NCBI GenBank assembly: GCA_030643245.1
Contig: DAOWME010000034.1
Location: 1-17,635 of the forward strand
Reading direction: 5' to 3'
Source: Deltaproteobacteria bacterium
GTDB taxonomy: Bacteria; Desulfobacterota; UBA8473
DNA: 17,635 bases
Part shown: in pieces, positions 1 to 7,089 of the stretch
How the letters are laid out: each line of letters opens with the position of its first letter
How positions within the stretch are numbered: the stretch's first letter is position 1
The notes under the pieces: generated by a model
Databases searched by the model: none
What the model saw: the letters and a program-made list of their open reading frames with translations, nothing else
What the model was told of the DNA's origin: nothing
Position numbers and translations under genes: made by a program

Positions 1-39
1 CCTTAGGTATTTAACCACAGCAATAGGGAGAAAACAATA

Positions 40-2046
40 ATGACTTTCTTTTATCGGTTACCAAAGCGATTGCGACTTATAATTCTTTTCGTTGCTTCCT
101 ATATATTGATTTTTACGGCATTACGAATAGCTTTCTGGTTAGCTTTTCACACAACTGACAATCCTGTTTCAAGTGGTGTTCTTTTGAAAGCTTTCTTCTT
201 GGGGTTCAAGTTTGATTTGCGCCTTGCATTGTTACTGTCGTTTCCCATTGTTCTATTGTCCTGGATCCCGGGTATAAATCCAGTTCGTTCCCGCGGAGGA
301 ATACGATTTTGGATAGGCTATCTAGTGATTATAATGCTTATGGCAACCTTATTCTATACGGCGGACTTCGCACACTACGATTATCTACAAAAAAGAGTGG
401 ATGCCACGGTGTTGAGATATATGGATAATCCCTCTATCTCATTACAGATGGTATGGGAAACGTATCCTGTTTTGGGAGGACTACTGGGGGTGGTGCTCTT
501 TGTCACTCTTTACGGTGCAATTATGAAGTGGCTCGTATCAAGATCTGTGACACGCGATGTCGCACCTATGGTCAAGTGGAAGCGCCTACTGATTATATCT
601 GTGAGTGTCGTACTATATGTTTTCGCAATATATGGAAAGTTTTCTTATTATCCCCTTCGCTGGTCAGAGGCTTTTTTCACCACCAATCGCCTTATCTCAG
701 CCTTGGCATTAAATCCGGTACTCTATTTTTTTGATACCCTGCCTGGGGGTGCAAAGGAATACGACGAGGAGAAGGTAAGAAAATATTATGACACAATAGC
801 ATCCTACCTTGGAGTAACGAATCCGGATCCCGAAAAGCTCAACTTCTCGAGGAATGTCAATCCCACTTCGTCAGTACCGGGGAATCCGAACATCGTTATC
901 CTCATCTTGGAGTCCTTCGCTGCCCACAAATTGGGATGTTTTGGAAATCCTCTTCACCCCTCCCCCAATTTTGACTCCATTGCCGGGGACTCTCTCTTCT
1001 TCAGGCGCCTTTACGTGCCGTGTGCCGGAACCGCCCGGGCCGTCTTTGCAACGCTGATTGGAACCCCGGATATAATCGTTCATCTTACGTCATCTCGCAA
1101 CCCTGTTATCGTGCAACAACACACAATTGTTAACGCTTTCAAGGGTTACGAGAAAATGTACTTCATCGGTGGGAGCGCTAATTGGGGTAATATCCGCGGT
1201 GTGCTTTCGCATAATATTCCCGGCTTACGCATTTACGAAGAAGGCCACTACGATTCTCCCCGCATGGATGTTTGGGGGATATCGGACTTAAACCTTTTTG
1301 AAGAAGCTAACCATGTTCTACGCAATGAGAAGAAGCCATTTTTTGCTATTATCCACACTTCCGGAAATCATCGTCCCTATAATATCCCGGATGACAACCG
1401 GAATTTCAAAATGGCCTCTCTGGATGAAAGGGAAGTGAAAAAATACGGTTTTGTCTCGCTTGCGGAATTGAATGCTTTCCGATTTATGGATCATAGTATC
1501 GGCTTATTTATGCGTACAGCTGCGAAGGAGAAGTATTTCACTAACACTCTTTTTGTTTTTCTTGCAGATCACGGTCTTGTGGGCACAGCTCCCCATATGC
1601 CCAACGGAGAAGAGATGTTTAGGCTGACTCACTTCCATATCCCGTTTCTAATTTACGGCCCGGGGTTGATTCCCGAAGGAAAAACTTTTGACATTATTGC
1701 AAGCCAGATAGACGTTTTGCCCACGCTTGCTGCGATTACGGGAAAACCTTTTAAAAATACTACGATAGGAAGAAACCTCTTTGACACGCGCTTTGATTCA
1801 CAAAGGTGTGCCTTTATTCTAAGTGAGAGGCGGGCCATCCCTGAAATCGGACTTCTCAGTGAAGAGTTTTATTTCCTTATGGATTCAGATGGGGCAGATA
1901 AGAAATTCTATCAATACGGCTCGGGAACACCAGGACTAAACGTTCTCAAATATTTTCCTGACCGGGCGAGAGAGATGGAGGAACTTTGCCGTGGTATTTA
2001 CGAGACGTCGAAGTACCTTCTTTACCAAAATAGACCCGTTGAATAG
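40..2046 (+). CDS. LTA synthase/MdoB-family membrane phosphoglycerol transferase or sulfatase-fold protein
   Basis: The 668-residue protein has the layout of the LTA synthase/MdoB family. About five hydrophobic membrane segments lie in the first 200 residues (roughly 12-34, 48-73, 89-107, 143-164 and 182-200). A large extracytoplasmic alkaline-phosphatase/sulfatase-fold domain follows from about residue 283. Visible family motifs are E291 in NIVILILES (metal ligand), T331 in AGTARAVFATL (the nucleophile position), D416 in GISD, H439/H444 in HTSGNHRPY, and D510-H511 in LADHG. Family members move phosphoglycerol from phosphatidylglycerol to glycans or teichoic acids, or act as sulfatases or phosphoethanolamine transferases; the acceptor cannot be told here. 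In a diderm, an osmoregulated-glucan or envelope-glycan role is likelier than teichoic acid. The ATG follows AGGGAGAAAA with good spacing. It appears to be transcribed alone; no clear terminator follows. Family sure, substrate unknown. Confidence 0.88.
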   Translation: MTFFYRLPKRLRLIILFVASYILIFTALRIAFWLAFHTTDNPVSSGVLLKAFFLGFKFDLRLALLLSFPIVLLSWIPGINPVRSRGGIRFWIGYLVIIMLMATLFYTADFAHYDYLQKRVDATVLRYMDNPSISLQMVWETYPVLGGLLGVVLFVTLYGAIMKWLVSRSVTRDVAPMVKWKRLLIISVSVVLYVFAIYGKFSYYPLRWSEAFFTTNRLISALALNPVLYFFDTLPGGAKEYDEEKVRKYYDTIASYLGVTNPDPEKLNFSRNVNPTSSVPGNPNIVILILESFAAHKLGCFGNPLHPSPNFDSIAGDSLFFRRLYVPCAGTARAVFATLIGTPDIIVHLTSSRNPVIVQQHTIVNAFKGYEKMYFIGGSANWGNIRGVLSHNIPGLRIYEEGHYDSPRMDVWGISDLNLFEEANHVLRNEKKPFFAIIHTSGNHRPYNIPDDNRNFKMASLDEREVKKYGFVSLAELNAFRFMDHSIGLFMRTAAKEKYFTNTLFVFLADHGLVGTAPHMPNGEEMFRLTHFHIPFLIYGPGLIPEGKTFDIIASQIDVLPTLAAITGKPFKNTTIGRNLFDTRFDSQRCAFILSERRAIPEIGLLSEEFYFLMDSDGADKKFYQYGSGTPGLNVLKYFPDRAREMEELCRGIYETSKYLLYQNRPVE

Positions 2047-2118
2047 AGTAAAACCCACGACCGGGATGGCACATATCCATATCCTTTGAGAAGTTGCCAC
2101 AAAGTACCCTAAATGTAT

Positions 2119-2184
2119 AAGGGGCGAGGTCGAAATAACTTCCTCAAGTTGGCGCTCAGATTTAGGTCATATTTGATCGATCTG
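2119..2184 (+). repeat. R1 palindromic repeat, copy A (left half only)
   Basis: This stretch matches the left half of the R1 family (CGAAATAACTTCCTCAAG, then GGCGCTCAGATTT, ending GATCTGA). The other copies start at 5460, 8657 and 12203. After 2184 the similarity stops and no right terminal inverted repeat is found, so this copy is truncated. It carries CATATTTGATCG where other copies read CAGATTTGTTCG. An R2-family end follows at 2248-2307. Confidence 0.8.
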
Positions 2185-2208
2185 ACCTTGCCGGTTACTT
2201 ATTTACCG

Positions 2209-2237
2209 TTGACTTACATCCATCGAATTGGTAGATA
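2209..2237 (+). promoter_or_regulatory. Possible sigma70-type promoter for the radical SAM/TPR pair
   Basis: TTGACT at 2209-2214 and TAGATA at 2232-2237 are separated by 17 bp. They lie about 105 bp upstream of the likely ATG of the radical SAM gene, between the truncated R1 copy and the R2 end. The -10 match is only moderate, so this is a candidate. Confidence 0.35.
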
Positions 2238-2247
2238 GTGACTAAGA

Positions 2248-2307
2248 CTGAATTGGAAACCAACTCGTGCCCTTTTCTCAAGAAGTCCATTTATGGATGG
2301 ACACTAG
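2248..2307 (+). repeat. R2 repeat end, copy i
   Basis: These 60 bp end in CCATTTATGGATGGACACTAG, the terminal sequence shared by the R2 family. They are identical to the reverse complement of 17506-17565. The left part of the element is missing or diverged: the other copy continues with TTCTGAATTGG, while this one reads AGACTGAATTGG. The repeat ends about 35 bp before the likely start of the radical SAM gene. Confidence 0.8.
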
Positions 2308-2341
2308 ATAGTTGTTTCAGGACAGGACCCGTTATTTAGTT

Positions 2342-3628
2342 ATGAATATTCTGTTAGTCGAAATAAACCCGTTCATCCCACCGGCTACCCCTATCTCCAT
2401 CGCTTATATTGGCGCCTTCTTGAGGAGTCATGGGTTTGATGTCAATATATGGAATATTGGAGAAAATACGCCTTTTTCTCTCCAGGTCCTCCATTCCTAT
2501 ATCCGTGACTTCAAACCACGATTGATTGGATTTTCCACATACCAGAGGAATATTCTCTTTGTATTAGGAATTGCGAATTGCATAAAATCAATTGACCCTG
2601 AGATCAAGGTAGTCTTAGGCGGACCCCAGGCTACTTTTATGCCTTCTGCTTCCCTTGAACAGCTCACGTGCATCGATTTTATCTGTAGAGATGAAGGGGA
2701 GATAGCCCTTCTAAACATCGCAAAGGCTTTACGGAATCGGATGGACAATATCATAGTTCCAGGTAATTCCTGTAGATGTCAGGATGGATTATTCCATGAT
2801 GGTTCGCTTATTGGACCTTACAAAGACCTAGATGAGTATCCTTCCCCATACCTTCATAACGACCTCATAGACTTCTCAGATCTTGAAGAGGCAATCCTCT
2901 TTACTTCAAGGGGGTGTCCTTATGGCTGTGTCTTTTGCTATACTCCCAATGCTTTTAAACGGAGGGTCAGGTTTCATTCTATCGACAGGGTGATGGAAGA
3001 GATCGAATGGATTTATCAAAAGGGGATAAGGAAATTCTGGTTTGCAGATCCGAGTTTTTCTATCAATATGGAGAGGGTGGACCGATTGATGGAGGAGATT
3101 CTCCGGAAAGATTTAAAGATAAAGATCTGGCTGGAGACCAGGGCGGACCTTATTAGTGAGGATCTTCTGAAAAAGATGAAATCCGCCGGTGTCTATCTTA
3201 TTGCCTATGGACTGGAATCCGCTTCAGAGAGTGTTCTGGAAAACCTTGACAAGAAGATTTCACTCGATGATATGAGAAAGGCAGTGGACTTGACACAAAA
3301 ACAGGGTATAGATGTGGAACTGTTTACCCAGTACGGCCTTCCCAATGAATCCTTTACTGATGCCATGAAGACACTTCAATTTCTTAAGGATAATCACGTG
3401 AAAATCAGAGGAAATTCCAACTCCCAACAGATGCAAGTGTATTTTGGAACGGAGATATGCAATTCTCATGAAAAGTTCGGAATTCGTCCCCTGGAAAAGG
3501 ATGGTCCTCCATATATGTCTATTGGAAAGCAGTATGAAACAGAACATCTATCTCATGATAATCTTAAGAAGATCAGCGCCATCTGGGAGAAGGAATCCCT
3601 GGATGGTGCAAAGAGAAAGGTGTCCTGA
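2342..3628 (+). CDS. B12-binding-domain radical SAM protein, function unknown
   Basis: This is a 428-residue protein from the ATG at 2342. An in-frame TTG at 2312 would add ten residues, but it sits on the edge of an R2 repeat and has no Shine-Dalgarno sequence. MNILLVEINPF at the ATG is also a typical start for this domain pair. Residues 1 to about 140 form a Rossmann-like cobalamin-binding domain (for example VVLGGPQATFMP) without the DxHxxG base-off motif, as is common in this class. The radical SAM core begins near residue 184 with CPYGCVFC, whose Cys192, Cys196 and Cys199 bind the 4Fe-4S cluster and SAM. Later family features are FADPSFS and the LETRAD and YGLESASES segments. Members are methylases, cyclases or other radical enzymes, and the substrate is not predictable here. 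The TPR gene starts 21 bp downstream, so the two are probably co-transcribed and may act together. Confidence 0.87.
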   Translation: MNILLVEINPFIPPATPISIAYIGAFLRSHGFDVNIWNIGENTPFSLQVLHSYIRDFKPRLIGFSTYQRNILFVLGIANCIKSIDPEIKVVLGGPQATFMPSASLEQLTCIDFICRDEGEIALLNIAKALRNRMDNIIVPGNSCRCQDGLFHDGSLIGPYKDLDEYPSPYLHNDLIDFSDLEEAILFTSRGCPYGCVFCYTPNAFKRRVRFHSIDRVMEEIEWIYQKGIRKFWFADPSFSINMERVDRLMEEILRKDLKIKIWLETRADLISEDLLKKMKSAGVYLIAYGLESASESVLENLDKKISLDDMRKAVDLTQKQGIDVELFTQYGLPNESFTDAMKTLQFLKDNHVKIRGNSNSQQMQVYFGTEICNSHEKFGIRPLEKDGPPYMSIGKQYETEHLSHDNLKKISAIWEKESLDGAKRKVS

Positions 3629-3649
3629 TTTAAGGATGAGCACTAGCTA

Positions 3650-5398
3650 ATGTCAAACATCTCAATTAAAAGAGAATATGTTCTCCTGAACGGAGGCATT
3701 GAAAATCCGTCTCATCAAGAATTCCGGGAGCGATTTGCTCTTCTCTTCCCATGTCTTGATATCTCTTCAGACATTTATCTCCTGTCAGAAGATATCACCA
3801 AAGATTTCTATAAAATCAATGAATCTCTACAGCAAGTCGTCCTGTTTTTGCAGAGGTACTCCTTTTACAGGATAAACATCCATCCTGTCCACCCATTACC
3901 ACCTGCAGATCTCATGGAGGATACGTACAACAGTTTTCTCCGTGTAATAGGTCCTTTTAACAGTGAAGGATACCTCCACCAGAGTGTATCCCGTATCATG
4001 ATATTACCGGTCCTCTTAGTGGGACAGGAGGATACTCCGGAACGCCTTGATCTGCCTTTGGACTTCCTTAGAGACAGGCTAATGATCCCCAGTATCTATA
4101 TACCGGAAGGGGGCTCCGCCGTCGGTTTCAAGGGCATTATGAAGAGCGATAAGGAAAGGATCTATCTGGAACTCTCAAAAGGGGAGTGGATGGAGAGGGT
4201 CGTGAATACCCTGGGGGTCCACTCTGTATTTGATGACCTTATGACATGGGCCAATGCTCCGGTGGAAGGTCCGCTTCCAATTCCAGCATCTCGTGCCCTT
4301 GTATTGAGCGAAAAAGACGGGGACATATATAACTGCTTCAAGACACTCTCCTCAAACCGTCCCGTTTCGAACCTTTACTCCGCACAAAGTCCCGCAGAAC
4401 TATTGAGGACAATAGAGGTCGTTGGACATGAACTAAGCGATTGTCTGGTCTGCAGTATGGAATCTTTGGCTCTCATGAAAGAAACCCTCAAAATAAACGA
4501 CCGGGAAGAAGATGGAGACGGTATCTCCCTTCGTCTTGGCATGGAACTGGTCAGACGAGAGGACTATGGGAGGGCGCTGGAACAGTTCGATCAGGTATTG
4601 GGAAGGAAAGGCGGTCTTGAGGATATAGGTACAGTCCTCCTTTCCAAGGCATTATGTCACCTTCGACGGAACGAAATGGAAAAGGCTATGGCTGCCCTCA
4701 ATGATGCGGAAAAGCAGGTCGCGTCCTCCGCCATGATCTGCTATTATAGAGGACTTTGTGAATTCGGACTCAGGGATTATATAGAGGCCATCGACAGGTT
4801 TCATGATGCCCTGGAATTCGAATCTGATGAACTCCCCTTGGGCGACGTATATTTTTACATAGGGCTGAGTCATATTAATATTGAGGAGTACGAGGACGGA
4901 CTCACCATGATGAGCCGTGCAGAGGAATTCCCTGTGGATAAGGCCCCTGTCTGTTATTATAAGGGGATCTGTCATCTGGGGATGCGGAAACTCGAAACCG
5001 CTTTGGATTATCTCAAGAAGGCCCTCGTGTCGAAGCCTCAGGAGGAAGACCTGGGCAGTATATATTTCCACCTCGGTCTATGCTATAAAGAAATGGAGAG
5101 ATATGGAGATGCGATTTCAGAACTGGAAAAGGCCGGAAAAGCTGAGGCAGGAAGAAACGATATCCATAACCTGATGGGTTATTGCTATTTCAAGCTCAAA
5201 GAACATGATAAGGCCATTCAATGCTTCGTAAGAGCCGTAGAGATAGATCCAAAATCTGCCATCGACTATGCCAATATAGGTGTGAACCTCAAGGAAAAGG
5301 GGGAGATGGAAAAGGCTATCCCCATGTTCAAGAAGGCGCTGAGTCTTGATCCCACAATCGGTTTTGCTATAAAACACCTGAATGAAATCATCGGATAG
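3650..5398 (+). CDS. TPR-repeat protein with an unrecognised N-terminal domain
   Basis: The 582-residue protein has two parts. Residues 1 to about 285 match no family I can name: a mixed alpha/beta-looking stretch with no signal peptide or membrane segment, containing CLVC at 265-268. Residues from about 292 to the end are about eight tetratricopeptide repeats, for example the units around YYRGLCEFGLRDYIEAIDRF, YFHLGLCYKEMERYGDAI, YCYFKLKEHDKAIQCF and ANIGVNLKEKGEMEKAI. TPR arrays form a groove that binds peptides or partner proteins. Only a weak AGGA lies ahead of the ATG. It is 21 bp downstream of the radical SAM gene, so it may present a substrate or act as scaffold for that enzyme; this is inference from position only. 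Confidence 0.82.
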   Translation: MSNISIKREYVLLNGGIENPSHQEFRERFALLFPCLDISSDIYLLSEDITKDFYKINESLQQVVLFLQRYSFYRINIHPVHPLPPADLMEDTYNSFLRVIGPFNSEGYLHQSVSRIMILPVLLVGQEDTPERLDLPLDFLRDRLMIPSIYIPEGGSAVGFKGIMKSDKERIYLELSKGEWMERVVNTLGVHSVFDDLMTWANAPVEGPLPIPASRALVLSEKDGDIYNCFKTLSSNRPVSNLYSAQSPAELLRTIEVVGHELSDCLVCSMESLALMKETLKINDREEDGDGISLRLGMELVRREDYGRALEQFDQVLGRKGGLEDIGTVLLSKALCHLRRNEMEKAMAALNDAEKQVASSAMICYYRGLCEFGLRDYIEAIDRFHDALEFESDELPLGDVYFYIGLSHINIEEYEDGLTMMSRAEEFPVDKAPVCYYKGICHLGMRKLETALDYLKKALVSKPQEEDLGSIYFHLGLCYKEMERYGDAISELEKAGKAEAGRNDIHNLMGYCYFKLKEHDKAIQCFVRAVEIDPKSAIDYANIGVNLKEKGEMEKAIPMFKKALSLDPTIGFAIKHLNEIIG

Positions 5399-5431
5399 TA
5401 CCTTTTAGACCATCTCCCCCTTTACCTGTTG

Positions 5432-5446
5432 GACAGTAAAACTGTC
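5432..5446. other. Small hairpin downstream of the TPR gene
   Basis: GACAGT-AAA-ACTGTC forms a perfect 6-bp stem 34 bp after the TPR stop codon. No run of T follows, so it is at best a weak terminator or RNA-stabilising hairpin. The gap 5399-5858 otherwise holds only R1 copy B and R2 copy ii. Confidence 0.3.
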
Positions 5447-5459
5447 GATTACTTATACT

Positions 5460-5645
5460 TAGGGACGTGGCCTAAATAACTTCCTCAAGTTGGCGCTCAG
5501 ATTTAGGTCAGATTTGTTCGATCTGAAAATACAAAACCACTGGAATAGTTTTGCCTATTTCGAGGATTTTGTGTTTGAAGATCGGTCAAAGATGGCCTGA
5601 AGATGAGATGTACAAATGGGGAAGTTATTTCGGCCACGTCCCTTA
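5460..5645 (+). repeat. R1 palindromic repeat, copy B (full length)
   Basis: This is a full R1 element of about 186 bp. The terminal inverted repeats are AGGGACGTGGCCTAAATAACTT on the left and the complement of AAGTTATTTCGGCCACGTCCCT on the right. The interior is also an imperfect palindrome: GATTTGTTCGATCT pairs with AGATCGGTCAAAGAT, and ATACAAAACC pairs with GGATTTTGTGTT, leaving a short apical loop near 5545-5552. There is no coding content of its own. It lies in the convergent gap between the TPR gene and the thiolase, directly joined to R2 copy ii. Confidence 0.88.
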
Positions 5646-5858
5646 GTTTCCATCCAGAAATGGCACTTTTCCGCAATCTCTGCGCCTGCCTGTGCGTGGT
5701 CGCACTCAGACAGGTCAGTCTGCAGGATTGTTTGTGCGGCGCACCCTTGTATGCCTCCGCGCAATCCCTTGTCTTCCTTGACCTTGCAAAGATTGCTCAT
5801 TTCTGAATCGGAAACTTGCTAGTATCGACTTTCTCAAAAGTGCATGGATGGGCACTAC
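5644..5858 (+). repeat. R2 palindromic repeat, copy ii (full length)
   Basis: This roughly 215-bp element runs from TAGTTTCCATCCAGAAATGG on the left to GCATGGATGGGCACTAC on the right, with inverted ends. The interior holds GC-rich inverted segments such as CGCAATCTCTGCGCC and CCTCCGCGCAATCCC. The right inner part (CTCATTTCTGAATCGGAAAC) matches the interior of the copy at 17506. The left inner part (CGCAATCTCTGCG) matches the partial copy at 16686. It starts at the end of R1 copy B and stops one base before the thiolase stop codon on the other strand. The open frames across it are not credible genes. Confidence 0.82.
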
Positions 5859-7076
5859 TTAATCCGGAAGGCCATAGAGACCCACTGCGCACATGAACTT
5901 ACCCGGCAGACCCGCCTGGTTATGGACCAACCCGAGTCGAGCATTCTTTACCTGACGTGACTTATCCTCTGCCTTTCCCTGAAGTTGCTTGTATATCTCA
6001 AAAGCTTCTCTGCAACCGCTGGCGCCGATAGGATGACCGAAGGCCTTTAAACCCCCACTGAGGTTGACCGGTATATCGCCCTCCTGTGTCCATGCCCCGG
6101 ACTCAAGGTCATTTATGGCCTTTCCTCTTTCGCAGAGTCCTAAGGACTCGACGGCAATGATCTCGGAGATGGAAAAACAGTCATGACACTCAACGAAATC
6201 AATCTCCTTTCTCGGGTCCTTTATCCCTGCCATGGCATAGGCCTCTTTGGCTGCATGTACGGTCTCGTCCCATATGGTAAAGTCATAATCCGTCCTTACA
6301 CTACCCTGCCCGGGACCGATTGAGAGTCCCAACCCTTTGATAAGCACATAGTCATCTCTGAACTGCTTTGCATCTTCTGCACGGCACAGAATGGCGGCGC
6401 CGGCTCCGTCGGTCACACCGCAGCAATCGAACAGCCCGAGGGGCCACGCAATTACGGGCGCATTCAATACCTGCTCTTCTGTTATGACGTTTCGGAGGTG
6501 GGCCCTGGGGTTTCTTGATGCATTGTAGTGGCTCTTCACCGATACCTTTGCCAGCATCTTCTTCCCCTCCTCAGGGCTAAGTCCGTACTTCTTGAAGTAT
6601 CTGGTTGCCGCAAGGGCATACATTCCTGGAGCTGTTATACCACCCTCAAATACAGGGTGTGGCGGTATACCCAACTCACCGAGCCCACCAAAACCCGTAT
6701 CCTTTAGTTTTTCAATACCTACAACAAGTACTATGTCGTAGACCTTGGCTGCTACAGCAAATGCGGCATTCCTCAGGGCGTCTGTCCCGGTGGCGCATCC
6801 ATTTTCCACATGTGTGACGGGCTTGTACTGAAGCTTCAAAGGCATCGATATGGAAGCCCCGGTAATACCCGTGGATGTCATGGCCGAACCGGTGCCATGA
6901 AAACCGATGGTTCCTACCCATCCTGCGTCGATATCCTTCATCTCAATTCCAGCATCCTCCAACGCGTTATAGGTGGCTTCCACGATCATGTCATCGCTTC
7001 CCATGTCCCAGTTTTCTCCGAACTTGGAACAACCCATGCCTACTATTGCGACCTTATCCTTAAAACTCTCTGCCAT
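5859..7076 (-). CDS. SCP-x-type thiolase (acetyl-CoA acetyltransferase family)
   Basis: The 405-residue protein is a thiolase of the SCP2/SCP-x branch, which is also the branch of archaeal acetoacetyl-CoA thiolases. Catalytic positions are visible: the nucleophile Cys94 in ENGCATGTDAL, His298 in ECHDCFSISE, and His348 in GGLKAFGHPIGASG. Near the C terminus the usual second thiolase cysteine loop is replaced by VHNQAGLPG, as expected for this branch. Such enzymes cleave or form 3-ketoacyl-CoA. The ATG follows AAGGAGG, which overlaps the TAA of the upstream HMGCS-DUF35 gene, so the two are translationally close and surely one operon. The arrangement resembles the archaeal thiolase/HMGCS/DUF35 complex and the BbsAB benzoylsuccinyl-CoA thiolase, both of which need a DUF35 partner. 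An R2 repeat ends at its stop codon. Substrate unknown. Confidence 0.9.
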   Translation of the reverse strand: MAESFKDKVAIVGMGCSKFGENWDMGSDDMIVEATYNALEDAGIEMKDIDAGWVGTIGFHGTGSAMTSTGITGASISMPLKLQYKPVTHVENGCATGTDALRNAAFAVAAKVYDIVLVVGIEKLKDTGFGGLGELGIPPHPVFEGGITAPGMYALAATRYFKKYGLSPEEGKKMLAKVSVKSHYNASRNPRAHLRNVITEEQVLNAPVIAWPLGLFDCCGVTDGAGAAILCRAEDAKQFRDDYVLIKGLGLSIGPGQGSVRTDYDFTIWDETVHAAKEAYAMAGIKDPRKEIDFVECHDCFSISEIIAVESLGLCERGKAINDLESGAWTQEGDIPVNLSGGLKAFGHPIGASGCREAFEIYKQLQGKAEDKSRQVKNARLGLVHNQAGLPGKFMCAVGLYGLPD

Positions 7077-7089
7077 TTTATATACCTCC

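Noticed and set aside
1..7. CCTTAGG at the very start of the window resembles the right end of R1 (CCCTTAG).
   Set aside because: Only seven bases are visible and the rest of the element would lie outside the window.
3630..3650. GGATGAGCACTAGCT before the TPR gene resembles an R2 end (GGATGGACACTAG).
   Set aside because: It is short, lacks the adjoining CCATTTAT segment and has no partner end, so chance is likely.
5555..5800. An 81-codon minus-strand open frame across R1 copy B and R2 copy ii.
   Set aside because: It is made wholly of two joined repeats, has no good ribosome binding site and matches no protein family; its interest is only as the source of the DUF502-type tail.
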